Below, piece after piece: positions 8,155 to 17,289 of a stretch of DNA of 40,815 bases. The notes below the pieces were generated by a model. The model was not told the DNA's origin. It saw only the letters and a list, made by a program, of their open reading frames with translations, and made no database searches. A program made the translations under genes and the position numbers. Every line of letters starts with the position of its first letter. The stretch's first letter is position 1. The stretch spans positions 1 through 40,815 of the forward strand of contig NZ_FNOB01000030.1 of assembly GCF_900106675.1 (NCBI RefSeq), in the 5' to 3' direction. The stretch is from Allgaiera indica (GTDB lineage: Bacteria; Pseudomonadota; Alphaproteobacteria; Rhodobacterales; Rhodobacteraceae).

Positions 8155-8873
8155 AATTCGCCCCCCGAGACCGTCAGCGCGTGCCCGTTCACCATCGCCG
8201 CCCCGGGCGAGGCCAGATAGAGCACGGAAGAGGCCACCTCTTCGGGGGTGATCAGTCGGTTCACGGGGTTGTTGGAACACAGCATCGCCACGGCCTCCTC
8301 GCGCGCGACGCCCAGACGCGACATCAGCCCCTCGGCCGCGCGCGCTGCCATGGGCGTGTCGACGAAACCGGGGCAGACCGCGTTGCAGGTGATGCCCTTC
8401 TTCGCCACCTCCTTCGCGACCGAACGCACCAGCCCCAGCACCCCGTGCTTGGCGGCGGCATAGGCCGCGATGTTAGAGCCCCCCTGCAGGCTGGCGGTGG
8501 AACCGATCGCAATCAGCCGCCCCCCCGGCCCCATCAAGGGCAGCGCCGCCCGGAAGGTCAGGAACACCCCCGTCAGCGTGACCGCCAGCGTGCGGTTCCA
8601 GTCCTCCAGCGTGGTGTCGGCCAGCTTCGCCGCATTCCCGGCTCCCGCATTGGCGACGACCACGTCGTAAGGCCGGTCGAACAGCGCGCCAACCTGCGCC
8701 TCGTCGCTGATATCCGCCACGCGGCAGGTCATGCCGCGCCCGCCGTCGGTCTCGGCCAGCGCCTCGGCATTGCGTCCGCAGATCGTGACCGCATCGCCCG
8801 TCGCCGCGAAATCGCGCGCCACCGCGCGCCCGATGCCCGATCCGCCGCCGGTGACCAGAACCCGCCGCGCCAT
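8151..8873 (-). CDS. Short-chain dehydrogenase/reductase (SDR)
   Basis: Classical SDR oxidoreductase of 240 residues: NAD(P)-binding TGGGSGIG at 8-15, VANAGAG near 73-79, IAIGSTAS with the catalytic Ser near 125-128, and the Tyr138-x3-Lys142 pair in AAYAAAKHG. In this operon it probably oxidises or reduces a hydroxy/oxo acyl-CoA in the beta-oxidation-like steps after ring dearomatisation. The ATG at 8873 overlaps the stop of the monooxygenase/reductase gene by one base (TGATG), so the two are coupled. The exact substrate cannot be read from sequence. Confidence 0.88.
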   Translation of the reverse strand: MARRVLVTGGGSGIGRAVARDFAATGDAVTICGRNAEALAETDGGRGMTCRVADISDEAQVGALFDRPYDVVVANAGAGNAAKLADTTLEDWNRTLAVTLTGVFLTFRAALPLMGPGGRLIAIGSTASLQGGSNIAAYAAAKHGVLGLVRSVAKEVAKKGITCNAVCPGFVDTPMAARAAEGLMSRLGVAREEAVAMLCSNNPVNRLITPEEVASSVLYLASPGAAMVNGHALTVSGGEL

Positions 8874-11155
8874 CAGACCCGCTCCATCTCGCGGGCCCGT
8901 TCGGCCAGCCGCCGGGCCTGATCGCGCCCGGCCAGATAGGGCAGCGGCCAGCCACCCGCCTCGTCGCCCAGCGCAAGGCCCGCGTGCAGCGTCCAATAGG
9001 GATCGGCCAGATGCGGACGCGCCAGACAGACCAGATCCGCCCGCCCCGCCATCAGGATCGAATTCACATGGTCGGGTTCGGTGATGTTGCCGACCGCCAT
9101 GGTGGCGATGCCCGCCTCGTTGCGGATCCGGTCCGAGAACGGCGTCTGGAACATCCGGCCATAGACCGGCCGCGCCTCGGTCGAGGTCTGGCCGGCCGAG
9201 ACATCGATGATATCGGCGCCGGCCTCGGTGAAGGCGCGGGCGATCTGGACGGCTTCCTCGGGTGTCACCCCCTCGTCGCCGACCCAGTCATTGGCCGAGA
9301 TCCGCACCGACATGGGCCTCGCCGCCGGCCAGGCCGCGCGCATCGCGTGGAACACCTCCAGCGGGTAGCGCATCCTGTTTTCCAGGCTGCCGCCATAGCT
9401 ATCCGAACGAACATTCGATTTTGGCGAGATGAAGGAGGAGATCAGATAACCATGCGCGGCGTGCAGTTCGATCATGTCAAAGCCGGCGCGCGCGGCCATC
9501 TCTGTCGCGGCGACGAATTCGGCCTTGATCCGGTCCATGTCGGCGCGATCCATCTCTTTCGGCGCGGCATGGGCGGGCGACCAGGCCAAGGCCGAGGCGC
9601 TGAACGTCGGCCAATTGCCGGCCTTCAGCGGCGCGTCCATCTCTTCCCATCCCAGCTGGGTCGAGCCCTTGCGGCCGGAATGGCCGATCTGGCAGCAGAT
9701 CTTCGCCTCGGTCTCGGCATGGACGAAATCGACAAGCCGCCGCCAAGCGGCCTCATGCTGCGGCGCGTAAAGGCCGGGGCAGCCCTGGGTGATGCGGCCC
9801 TCGGGGCTGGTGCAGGTCATCTCGGTATAAACAAGGCCCGCCCCGCCCTTGGCGCGCTCGGCGTAATGGACGAAATGCCAATCGGTCGGGCAGCCATCGA
9901 CGGCCTTGTATTGCGCCATGGGCGAGACGACGACGCGGTTCTTCAGCCGCATGTCGCGCAGCTGGAACGGCGCGAACATCGGCACATGGCCCGCATTGCC
10001 GCCCGCGCGCGCCTGAAACCAGTCCTCGGCCTCGCGCAGCCAGGCGCCGTCGCGCAGGCGCAGGTTCTCATGGCTGATGCGCTGACTGCGGGTCAGCAGC
10101 GAATAGTTGAACTGCACCGGATCGAGATCGAGGTAACGCTCGACCTCCTCGAACCATTCGGTGGAATTGCGCGCCGCCGATTGCAGCCGCAGCACATCGA
10201 GGCGCCGGTCTTCCTGATAGCGGCGGAAGGCGGTTTCCATATCCGAACCATCGTTCAGGAAGTTGGCCAGCGCGATCGCGCTTTCCAGCCCCAGCTTGGT
10301 CCCCGACCCGATCGAGAAATGCGCCGTCGCCGAGGCATCGCCCAGCAGTACCACGTTCTTCCAGTGCCAGGTTTCGCACAGAACGCGGGGGAAATTCAGC
10401 CAGGCCGAGCCGCGGATGTGGTTGGCGTTCGACATCAGCGCATGGCCGCCCAGATATTTTGCGAATATCCGTTCTAGAACTGCTGCGTTCTCTTCCTTGC
10501 TCATCTCGCCGAAGCCGAAGGCGTCGAAGGTTTCAGGCGCACACTCGACGATGAAGGTCGCGGTCGCGGCGTCGAACTGGTAGGCGTGCGCCCAGATCCA
10601 GCCGTGCGCGGTCTTCTCGAAGATGAAGGTGAAGGCATCGCCGAATTTCTGACGGGTGCCCAGCCAGACAAACTTGTTGCGTCGCAGGTCGATCTCGGGT
10701 CGGAAATGCTTGGCCAGCGCGGTGCGGACGCCGCTGTTCAGCCCGTCCGCCGCAACCACAAGATCATACTCCGCCATTGCCTCCCCAACCGGCGGCGCCG
10801 GGGTTTCAAAGCGCAAATCCACGCCCAGATCGCGCGCCCGGGTCTGCAGGTCCATAAGCAATTGCTTGCGCCCGATGCCGCAAAAGCCATGCCCCGAAGA
10901 CATGGTGCGATGCCCGGCATGGATCACCGCGATATCGTCCCAATAGGCGAAATGCGATCGGACCTGCGCCTCGCTCTCAGCGTCGTTCGCGGCCATGTTG
11001 GTCAGGGTCTCGTCCGACAGCACAATCCCCCAGCCGAAGGTGTCGTCGGCGCGGTTGCGTTCGACCACGGTGACGTCGTGGCCCGGATCGCGCCGCTTCA
11101 TGCTGATCGCGAAATAGAGGCCCGCCGGACCCCCACCGATAACCAGAATCTTCAT
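8873..11155 (-). CDS. 2-aminobenzoyl-CoA monooxygenase/reductase-type fusion (FAD monooxygenase + old yellow enzyme)
   Basis: A 760-residue two-domain flavoprotein. Residues 1 to about 380 form an aromatic-ring hydroxylase: [10 protein letters not shown] Rossmann motif near 7-16 and [14 protein letters not shown] (FAD ribityl site) near 290. From [21 protein letters not shown] onward (about 385-760) it is an old-yellow-enzyme domain with [30 protein letters not shown] and [15 protein letters not shown]. This architecture is that of Azoarcus 2-aminobenzoyl-CoA monooxygenase/reductase, which hydroxylates and then reduces the ring; databases also label it bifunctional salicylyl-CoA 5-hydroxylase/oxidoreductase. 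The ligase and kynA in the operon favour aminobenzoyl-CoA. First gene of the operon; GGGAG precedes the ATG. Confidence 0.88.
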   Translation of the reverse strand: MKILVIGGGPAGLYFAISMKRRDPGHDVTVVERNRADDTFGWGIVLSDETLTNMAANDAESEAQVRSHFAYWDDIAVIHAGHRTMSSGHGFCGIGRKQLLMDLQTRARDLGVDLRFETPAPPVGEAMAEYDLVVAADGLNSGVRTALAKHFRPEIDLRRNKFVWLGTRQKFGDAFTFIFEKTAHGWIWAHAYQFDAATATFIVECAPETFDAFGFGEMSKEENAAVLERIFAKYLGGHALMSNANHIRGSAWLNFPRVLCETWHWKNVVLLGDASATAHFSIGSGTKLGLESAIALANFLNDGSDMETAFRRYQEDRRLDVLRLQSAARNSTEWFEEVERYLDLDPVQFNYSLLTRSQRISHENLRLRDGAWLREAEDWFQARAGGNAGHVPMFAPFQLRDMRLKNRVVVSPMAQYKAVDGCPTDWHFVHYAERAKGGAGLVYTEMTCTSPEGRITQGCPGLYAPQHEAAWRRLVDFVHAETEAKICCQIGHSGRKGSTQLGWEEMDAPLKAGNWPTFSASALAWSPAHAAPKEMDRADMDRIKAEFVAATEMAARAGFDMIELHAAHGYLISSFISPKSNVRSDSYGGSLENRMRYPLEVFHAMRAAWPAARPMSVRISANDWVGDEGVTPEEAVQIARAFTEAGADIIDVSAGQTSTEARPVYGRMFQTPFSDRIRNEAGIATMAVGNITEPDHVNSILMAGRADLVCLARPHLADPYWTLHAGLALGDEAGGWPLPYLAGRDQARRLAERAREMERV

Positions 11156-11211
11156 CGCCTGTCTCCCGCCGCCAACATGCGAAACATGCCAGCCGCGCGA
11201 AACTGCTTCAA

Positions 11212-11227
11212 GTTTAAAATTTTAAAC
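11212..11227. promoter_or_regulatory. Perfect 16-bp AT-rich palindrome, candidate MarR operator
   Basis: GTTTAAAATTTTAAAC reads the same on both strands with no mismatch. It lies 57 bases upstream of the monooxygenase/reductase start and 14 bases past the coxG-like stop, in a genome where eight consecutive A/T-rich positions are rare. MarR dimers bind perfect or near-perfect palindromes of this size, and a marR gene is in the operon. It lacks G/C pairs, so it is not a terminator. Confidence 0.6.
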
Positions 11228-11241
11228 CCGAACCAATCCGG

Positions 11242-11688
11242 TCACTCGGCCTGGGCGAATTCCGCCTCCAGCCGCTCGAAGAACTGCCCGGTCAGCTTTT
11301 TCGCGGTTGAGTTGATCAGCCGGGACCCAAGCTGCGCGATCTTGCCCGAGATGTTGACGCGCACCTCGTAGCTGAGTTCGGTCCCCTCGGGCACCTCCTT
11401 CAGCGTCACGTCGGCCGAGCCCTTGGCCGAACCCGCCACCCCGCCCGAGCCTTCGCCGGCCAGGGTCAGGCTTTCGGGTTCCCTGACGTCCTCATAGGTC
11501 ACCTTGCCCTTGAACGAGGCCTTCACCGGGCCGATCTTCAGCGTGATCTTGGCGTCCAGCTCGGTGTCCGAGACGCGCTCGATCTCCTCGCAGCCGGGGA
11601 TGCAGCGCTTGAGCACGTCCGGGTCGTTGATCGCGGCCCAAACCTCCGAGCGGGGGGCTGCGATCACCTGGGTGTTCTGAAGGTCCAT
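11242..11688 (-). CDS. CoxG/SRPBCC-family protein (CO dehydrogenase subunit G-like)
   Basis: A 148-residue SRPBCC (START-like) protein: the start MDLQNTQVIAAP, then VWAAINDPDVLKRCIPGCE, and later GPVKASFKGKV and GEGSGGVAGSAKG are CoxG-family signatures. Members accompany molybdenum hydroxylases such as CO dehydrogenase and can bind hydrophobic ligands. No coxSML-type genes are visible here, so it is a solitary member and its partner is unknown. It lies upstream of the aminobenzoyl-CoA operon in the same direction, but the operator-like palindrome between them suggests independent control. Confidence 0.82.
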   Translation of the reverse strand: MDLQNTQVIAAPRSEVWAAINDPDVLKRCIPGCEEIERVSDTELDAKITLKIGPVKASFKGKVTYEDVREPESLTLAGEGSGGVAGSAKGSADVTLKEVPEGTELSYEVRVNISGKIAQLGSRLINSTAKKLTGQFFERLEAEFAQAE

Positions 11689-11786
11689 GGCATTCTCCGA
11701 TGTTGTCCCCTCAACCTGTCGCTTTCGCGGCCCCTGTCAAGCGGCGGCAGACGCGGCAGCGCTGCCCCGAGGCAACGACGGCGTGA

Positions 11787-11806
11787 GCGGCGCCCGACGG
11801 CGCCGC
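11787..11806 (-). terminator. Hairpin downstream of bztD
   Basis: An 8-bp perfect stem (GCGGCGCC/GGCGCCGC) with a four-base loop, 33 bases after the bztD stop. There is no T-tract, so it is either a weak terminator or an mRNA-end stabiliser for the bzt operon. Confidence 0.4.
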
Positions 11807-11838
11807 CCTGCCCTTCGGAAACCGCCGCCCGGGCCCGC

Positions 11839-12630
11839 TTAGTGCCCCAGGATCTGGCTGAGGAACAGCTTGGTGCGGTCGGATTGCGGGTTGTTGAAGA
11901 ATTCCTCGGGCTCGTTCTGCTCGACGATCTGGCCCTGATCCATGAAGATAACCCGGTTCGCCACCTGCCGCGCAAAGCCCATCTCGTGGGTGACGCAAAG
12001 CATGGTCATGCCTTCCTCGGCCAGCGCGATCATGGTGTCGAGAACCTCCTTGATCATCTCGGGATCGAGCGCCGAGGTGGGTTCGTCGAACAGCATGATG
12101 CGCGGCTTCATGCACAGCGACCGGGCGATCGCCACGCGCTGCTGCTGCCCTCCCGAAAGCTGCCCGGGGTATTTGTGCGCCTGCTCGGGGATCTTCACCT
12201 TTTCCAGGAAATGCATCGCGGTTTCCACCGCTTCACGGCGCGGCGTCTTGCGCACCCAGATCGGCGCCAGGGTGCAGTTCTCCAGGATCGTCAGGTGCGG
12301 GAACAGGTTGAAATGCTGGAACACCATGCCGACCTCGGAGCGCACCTTGTCGATGTTCTTCAGGTCATTGGTCAGTTCGATCCCGTCCACCACGATCTGG
12401 CCGGCCTGATGCTCCTCCAGCCGGTTGATGCAGCGGATCAACGTGGATTTGCCCGAGCCCGACGGCCCGGCGATGACGATGCGTTCGCCCTTGTGCACCG
12501 TCAGGTCGATGTCGCGCAGCACATGGAAGGCCCCGTACCACTTGTTCATCCGGGTGATCTGGACCGCGACCTCCTCCGAGACCTTCATCTTGGAGCGGTC
12601 GACTTCACGGTCGGTGACGAGTTCTGACAT
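11839..12630 (-). CDS. bztD: Amino acid ABC transporter, ATP-binding protein
   Basis: Cytoplasmic ATPase of a polar amino-acid importer (glutamate/glutamine/aspartate/asparagine type), 263 residues. Walker [10 protein letters not shown] at 55-63, the Q-loop within [13 protein letters not shown], the ABC signature [15 protein letters not shown], and Walker [13 protein letters not shown] followed by a switch His (VTHEMG) are all present. The about 22-residue N-terminal extension before the ABC core is seen in Rhodobacter BztD. ATG at 12630 is preceded by AGGAGGG. It is the last gene of bztABCD, 9 bases after bztC. Confidence 0.9.
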   Translation of the reverse strand: MSELVTDREVDRSKMKVSEEVAVQITRMNKWYGAFHVLRDIDLTVHKGERIVIAGPSGSGKSTLIRCINRLEEHQAGQIVVDGIELTNDLKNIDKVRSEVGMVFQHFNLFPHLTILENCTLAPIWVRKTPRREAVETAMHFLEKVKIPEQAHKYPGQLSGGQQQRVAIARSLCMKPRIMLFDEPTSALDPEMIKEVLDTMIALAEEGMTMLCVTHEMGFARQVANRVIFMDQGQIVEQNEPEEFFNNPQSDRTKLFLSQILGH

Positions 12631-12639
12631 TGGACCCTC

Positions 12640-13944
12640 CTAGCGATGGTCGGTCTGGAGCTTGCGCTCGAGATACATGGAATATTTCGACATGCCGTAG
12701 CAGAAGACGAAGAACAGCGCGCCGACGAAGATATAAAGCTCCCAATAGATGCCGTTCCATTCGGAAGTGGCGCGGATCGCATTGATGAAGCCAATCGGAT
12801 CGAGCAGCCCGATGAACACCACCAGCGTCGTGTCCTTGAACAGCCCGATGAAGGTGTTGACGATGCCGGGGATCGAGATCTTCAGCGCCTGCGGCATGAT
12901 GATCAGCCGCTGCGCCTTCCAGTAGTCGAGGCCCAGCGCATCCGCGGCTTCGTACTGGCCGCGCGGCAGGGCCGCCAGGCCACCGCGGATCACCTCGGCC
13001 ATATAGGCGGCGGCGAACAGGGTGACCATGATGACGACGCGCAGGATCAGGTCGAAATTGGTGCCAGGCGGCAGGAAGTAGTTCAACAGCAGCGACGCGG
13101 TGAACAGCAGCGTAATCAGCGGCACGCCGCGGATGAATTCGATGAAGCCCACCGATACGGTGCGGATGAAGAACATGTTCGACTGCCGCCCCAGCGCCAG
13201 CAGAACCCCCAGCGGCAGCGACAGCGTGATCCCCGAGATGCCGATGATGATCGACAGAAGGAAGCCGCCGACATCACGCGACTGCACGGTTTGCAGCGCA
13301 ATCGGGAACACCGCGCTGAGACCCTCATCCACGGGGCCCGCGGCAAAGAACCACCACAAGCAGGCCGCGACAAAGCCCGCCGCTGCCGCCATAACCGCCG
13401 ATTTCTCGGCCAGCAGGCGAAAGGCGATCCCGCCGACCACGAAGCCAAGCAGCGCCGCCACGGGAAACCACAGCGAACCGCCCCAGATCAGCCAGAAGCC
13501 CGCGAAGGGATAAAGCGCCGAGAACCACAGCAGCTTGCGCGGCACCTGGCTGAACAGGATCGGCGCGATCGCCAGCAGCATCCCGACCAGCGCCAGATTG
13601 GCGCGCCAGTAGCCGTTTTCGGGATAAAAGCCGTAAAGTAGCTGGTTCCAGCGCTCGTGGATCACCGCGAAGCAGGCGCCATCGGCATTGGGGCCGAAAT
13701 CGTTATGGATGATCTTGCGACACTCGCTTAGCGATCCCGCGTTCCACACGGTATGGCCGAACCAGGGCGCTATCCCGGCCAGAAGCGTCAGGATGACGTA
13801 AAGCGAGACCAACGTCAGCAAAGAGTTGAACCAGCCCGAGAACAGGTTCTCTCGCGCCCAGCGCAGCGGCCCGATCTGGGAACTGGGCGGCGCCTTGGCC
13901 TCCAGCATTTCGGTCCGGACATAGTGAAGGGGTTGCTCGGCCAT
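12640..13944 (-). CDS. bztC: Amino acid ABC transporter permease
   Basis: Inner-membrane subunit of 434 residues with several hydrophobic segments; after an N-terminal membrane region (to about 230) comes the HisM-type permease core with the ATPase-contacting loop AADALGLDYWKAQRLIIMPQAL near the C-terminus. The large unconserved N-terminal membrane part is typical of BztC/AapM. It starts one base after the bztB stop (TGA-G-ATG). BztB and BztC are thought to form a heterodimeric channel. Confidence 0.9.
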   Translation of the reverse strand: MAEQPLHYVRTEMLEAKAPPSSQIGPLRWARENLFSGWFNSLLTLVSLYVILTLLAGIAPWFGHTVWNAGSLSECRKIIHNDFGPNADGACFAVIHERWNQLLYGFYPENGYWRANLALVGMLLAIAPILFSQVPRKLLWFSALYPFAGFWLIWGGSLWFPVAALLGFVVGGIAFRLLAEKSAVMAAAAGFVAACLWWFFAAGPVDEGLSAVFPIALQTVQSRDVGGFLLSIIIGISGITLSLPLGVLLALGRQSNMFFIRTVSVGFIEFIRGVPLITLLFTASLLLNYFLPPGTNFDLILRVVIMVTLFAAAYMAEVIRGGLAALPRGQYEAADALGLDYWKAQRLIIMPQALKISIPGIVNTFIGLFKDTTLVVFIGLLDPIGFINAIRATSEWNGIYWELYIFVGALFFVFCYGMSKYSMYLERKLQTDHR

Positions 13945-13945
13945 C

Positions 13946-15199
13946 TCAACGCTCCTTCAGCTTGACGCTGCGGTTGTAAAGATTCATCACCGAAGAGATG
14001 CTCAGGCTGATCACCAGGTAGATGCCCATCATCAGAAGCATCGCCTCCAGCTCGCGTCCGGTCTGGTTCAGGGTGATGCCGCCCAGAGTGGCACGCAGAT
14101 CCATGTACCCCACGGCGATCGCCAGGGAGGTGTTCTTGGTGATGTTGAGGTATTCCGAGATCATCGGCGGGATGATCACCCGCAGCGCTTGCGGCAGGAT
14201 CACCAGGTTCATCGTCTGCCCGGGCTTGAGCCCAAGCGCCAGCGAAGCCTCGGTCTGCCCGCGCGAGATCGCCAGGATGCCGGCGCGGACGATTTCGGCG
14301 ATGAAGGCGCCGGTATAGATCGACAGCGCCGCCCACAGCGCGATCAGCGAGTTGCGAGCATGGACGCCGCCGCGGAAGTTGAAGCCCTTGAGTTCCGGAT
14401 AGCCCAGATGGAACCCCAGCGCGACCAGCAAGATCACGATCGGCGCGATCAGGATGAGGGCGCTTTTCCACCAGGTCACCGGGCGGATCCCGGAGGCATT
14501 CTGCACCTTCTCGGCGTTGCGCTGCAGGCGCTTGTAGCCAAGGATGCTAAGCACCATGACCGCGATGATCGCCAGAAGGTCGGTCGAGACCAGGAAGATC
14601 CCCAGGTCGATGTTGCCAAGGCTGCGCGCGAACAGCGGTTCGGGGATATAGACGCCCCGGTTGGTGACCGCGACGCTGTCGAAGAACCACATATGCGCCG
14701 AGGGGTCGGCGCCGCGGAACGCGCTTGGCGCGGGGGCGGCTTCGGTCATCACCGCGAAGATCACCAGGATCCAGATCAGCAGCGGGATGTTGCGGAACGA
14801 CTCGACGTAGATCGCCATCAGCTTCGCGACGACCCAGTTCTTCGACAACCGCAGCACGCCGGCGATCACGCCCAGCACAGTCGCCGCGACGCAGGAGATG
14901 AAGGCGATGAACAGCGTGTTGAGCAGCCCCACCAGCATGGCCCGGCCATGGGTGTCGTCGCTGTTGTAGGCGATGAAGCGCTGGTTGATGTCATAGCCCG
15001 CGCGCGACCACAGGAAGGTATAGCTGAAATCCTTGCCCAGCACATGCAGGTTGTAGATCGTGTTGTTGATAAGCCATGTCGCGCCGGCCATCAGCAGAAA
15101 CATGAACACAACCTGGATGGTCAGCGACCGATACCGGGTGTCGTAAATGAGCATGCTCAACCGAAAGCTGTCTTTCGGCGGCGTCGTTATGTCGGCCAT
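13946..15199 (-). CDS. bztB: Amino acid ABC transporter permease
   Basis: Partner permease of 417 residues, many membrane segments, with a large periplasmic or linker region between about 100 and 220 and the conserved loop SLALGLKPGQTMNLVILPQAL near 325-345. I chose ATG at 15199 (MADITTPPKD) because AGGGGG lies ten bases upstream; a GTG at 15223 in the same frame would add eight residues. A strong hairpin separates it from bztA, as usual where a binding protein must be made in excess. Confidence 0.9.
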   Translation of the reverse strand: MADITTPPKDSFRLSMLIYDTRYRSLTIQVVFMFLLMAGATWLINNTIYNLHVLGKDFSYTFLWSRAGYDINQRFIAYNSDDTHGRAMLVGLLNTLFIAFISCVAATVLGVIAGVLRLSKNWVVAKLMAIYVESFRNIPLLIWILVIFAVMTEAAPAPSAFRGADPSAHMWFFDSVAVTNRGVYIPEPLFARSLGNIDLGIFLVSTDLLAIIAVMVLSILGYKRLQRNAEKVQNASGIRPVTWWKSALILIAPIVILLVALGFHLGYPELKGFNFRGGVHARNSLIALWAALSIYTGAFIAEIVRAGILAISRGQTEASLALGLKPGQTMNLVILPQALRVIIPPMISEYLNITKNTSLAIAVGYMDLRATLGGITLNQTGRELEAMLLMMGIYLVISLSISSVMNLYNRSVKLKER

Positions 15200-15298
15200 G
15201 TCGGAAGATCCCCCTGAAACCACCGCATTCTGGTTTTCATGTGCCCGGCAGCCAAGTCCCGGGTCGGGTGCGGTTGGTCAGCCTGTTCGCTAGCTAAA

Positions 15299-15326
15299 GG
15301 AGGGGCGCGCCACGGCGCGCCCCTCC
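15299..15326 (-). terminator. Intra-operon hairpin between bztA and bztB
   Basis: A perfect 12-bp G/C stem (15299-15310 with 15315-15326) and CACG loop, 13 bases below the bztA stop. There is no T-tract on the minus strand. It probably protects the bztA message 3' end or attenuates read-through, giving more binding protein than permease; this is inference from position and stability. Confidence 0.6.
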
Positions 15327-15339
15327 AAGTGTCTGCCTA

Positions 15340-16356
15340 TTAGCGGAACGGCGGCGAATACTGCAACCCGCCGTGGGTCCACAGCGCGTTCAGGCCGCGG
15401 GCCAGCCCGATCGGGGTCGATTCGCCCAGATTCGCGGCGAAGATCTCGCCGTAGTTGCCGTTCGCGGCGATCGCGCGCTTGGCCCAGGCGTCGTCAAGCC
15501 CCAGCATCTTGCCCAGCCCGCCGTCGGTGCCGAGGATGCGGTTGATCTCGGGGTTGTTGGTACCCTTCGACAGTTCCTCGATATTGGCGGAGGTGATGCC
15601 CAGATCTTCGGCCTCGACCAATGCGTTCGAAACCCAGCGCACCACGTCGGCCCACTGATCGTCGCCCTGGCGCACCAGCGGCCCCAGCGGCTCTTTCGAG
15701 ATCACCTCGGGCAGAACCACATAATCGTCCGGCTTGGCGAAGGTCGCGCGGGTGGCGGCCAGACCCGAACGGTCGGTGGTGTAGACGTCGCAGGCGCCGG
15801 CCAGGAATTGCTGCTGGGCCTCGGCGTTGGTCTCGATCGGGACCGGCTCGTACTTCATGTTATTGGCCTTGAAGTAGTCGGCCAAGTTCAGCTCGGTCGT
15901 GGTGCCGGTCTGGATGCAGACGGTGGCGCCATCAAGCTCCTTCGCGGAGGACACGCCAAGCGACTTCGGAACCATGAAGCCCTGGCCATCATAGTAGTTG
16001 ATCCCGACGAAGGTGAACTTCAGGTCGACATCGCGCGAGAAGGTCCAGGTGGTGTTGCGCGCCAGCATGTCCACCTCGCCCGAGGCAAGCGCGGTAAAGC
16101 GGGTCTGGCCGGTGGTCGGAACGAACTTCACCTTGGTCGGGTCGCCCAGAACGGCCGCCGCGACCGCGCGGCAGTAATCGACGTCGAAGCCCTGCCAAAC
16201 CCCGTTCGCGTCAGGCGCCGCAAAGCCCGCGAGGCCGGTGGTCACGCCACAGTTCAACTCGCCGCGCTGCTTGACCTCGTCCAGGGTGCCCGCGGTGGCC
16301 ATGCCAGCCGCAAGGCTGGCAGCCCCCGCCACGCCAAGGATTACGGATTTCTTCAT
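15340..16356 (-). CDS. bztA: Amino acid ABC transporter substrate-binding protein
   Basis: Periplasmic receptor of 338 residues for glutamate-type amino acids. It starts with a clear signal peptide (MKKSV, hydrophobic GVAGAASLAAGMA, then ATA before GTLDEV, cleavage near residue 22). The mature part begins with the SBP_bac_3 pattern TLDEVKQRGELNCGV and contains GFDVDYCRAVAAAVLGD, DMLARNTTWTFSRD and WADVVRWVSNALV, as in AapJ/BztA. First gene of the bzt operon, with 216 bases of leader upstream. Confidence 0.92.
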   Translation of the reverse strand: MKKSVILGVAGAASLAAGMATAGTLDEVKQRGELNCGVTTGLAGFAAPDANGVWQGFDVDYCRAVAAAVLGDPTKVKFVPTTGQTRFTALASGEVDMLARNTTWTFSRDVDLKFTFVGINYYDGQGFMVPKSLGVSSAKELDGATVCIQTGTTTELNLADYFKANNMKYEPVPIETNAEAQQQFLAGACDVYTTDRSGLAATRATFAKPDDYVVLPEVISKEPLGPLVRQGDDQWADVVRWVSNALVEAEDLGITSANIEELSKGTNNPEINRILGTDGGLGKMLGLDDAWAKRAIAANGNYGEIFAANLGESTPIGLARGLNALWTHGGLQYSPPFR

Positions 16357-16451
16357 TGTTACCTCTTCCTGCTGCGCCGCTCCATAATGCGGCCTTTGAT
16401 CGGCCTCTCAGCCGACATGCACTCAAGGGTTCGTGACCCTTCGTGAAAGCC

Positions 16452-16481
16452 AGTTTGTTCAAATTGCCAAGACGAGGTCAA
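16452..16481 (-). promoter_or_regulatory. Candidate bztA promoter
   Basis: On the minus strand, TTGACC (16481-16476) and CAAACT (16457-16452) are separated by 18 bases, about 95 bases upstream of the bztA start. The -35 is good, the -10 weak. A six-base-pair hairpin (AAGGGT/ACCCTT, 16425-16441) follows in the leader. Confidence 0.35.
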
Positions 16482-16572
16482 GCAATCTGTCCGAAACGGA
16501 CCCAATCCCATCCGCGCGCGGCAAGGCGGCCGGGTCGCATTGTCGCTTTAGTATTAACGGATTGGCGGCAGG

Positions 16573-17289
16573 TCAGACGCGGCGCTGCAGCATGGCGTGA
16601 AAATTTGCCGCATGATGAAAGGCCTTACGCCTGTTCTCTGTGCGCTCCATGGCCTCTTCGTCGATGCCCCAGGCCTCTTCCTGCCAGACCTCGTCGATTC
16701 GACTGACCTCCCAGAGATCGGCGATCTCGCGGTGTCCTTGGATCGCGGCCAGACCGATCACGAGCGAGCCTGAGATCGTGACCATGTCGTGAAGTGCCGT
16801 CAATTCGAACGGTGTCAGCGCGAAGACGCGCTTGCCCAGCGCGCGCAGGCTTTCGCCCGGCTGCGGCACATGCATCACCCCCGAGACGGGAACAAGCCGC
16901 GCCCCCAGCGCCTTGTCCGCCCAGTCCAGCAGCGGATCCCAGCCCGCGGCCTGGCGCGCGACCAGAGCCTCGGGGCTTTCGGCGCGGTAGCACAGAAGAT
17001 CGGCATCGGCGTAATCGGCAAGCATCCGGGCGACATCGTCGAAGCGCGGGGTGACCTTGTCGATCGCGGCGTTCGCGGCGCGGGTGTAGGGCATGGTCTC
17101 GGGCTCGACGCGCTCTGCCTGGGCGTCCCATTCCGCCGCGATCGCATGGGCCAGGGCCCGCGTCGGCACCGACAACGGAGCCTTGCCGGGCGTGCGGACC
17201 GGGCGGCCATCGAGGCGCACCGCGAAGCCTTCCGGCAGGTCGGCCACGGCGGCCTCTTTCCAGAACCGTTTCGGCGCCCATTCGGCCAT
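16573..17289 (-). CDS. ATP12-family F1-ATPase assembly chaperone
   Basis: A 238-residue protein with the ATP12 pattern: KRFWKEA near the start, VRLDGRPVRTPGKAPLSVPT, IAAEWDAQ, MPYTRAANAAIDKV and, later, DLLCYRA. In mitochondria ATP12 binds the F1 alpha subunit before assembly; alphaproteobacterial homologues are presumed to do the same. ATG at 17289 overlaps the HAD gene's stop by one base (TGATG); a GTG one codon upstream is also possible. Last gene of a four-gene coupled set crcB-rluC-HAD-atp12. Confidence 0.9.
   Translation of the reverse strand: MAEWAPKRFWKEAAVADLPEGFAVRLDGRPVRTPGKAPLSVPTRALAHAIAAEWDAQAERVEPETMPYTRAANAAIDKVTPRFDDVARMLADYADADLLCYRAESPEALVARQAAGWDPLLDWADKALGARLVPVSGVMHVPQPGESLRALGKRVFALTPFELTALHDMVTISGSLVIGLAAIQGHREIADLWEVSRIDEVWQEEAWGIDEEAMERTENRRKAFHHAANFHAMLQRRV

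Noticed and set aside
8155-8280. Upstream extension of marR
   Set aside because: It lies inside the 3' end of the SDR gene, and the MarR fold begins at the GTG at 8154, which overlaps the SDR stop in the usual coupled manner.
8984-10477. Long plus-strand open frame opposite the monooxygenase/reductase
   Set aside because: Same antisense artefact of high-GC coding sequence; the minus-strand gene is fully conserved across the whole stretch.
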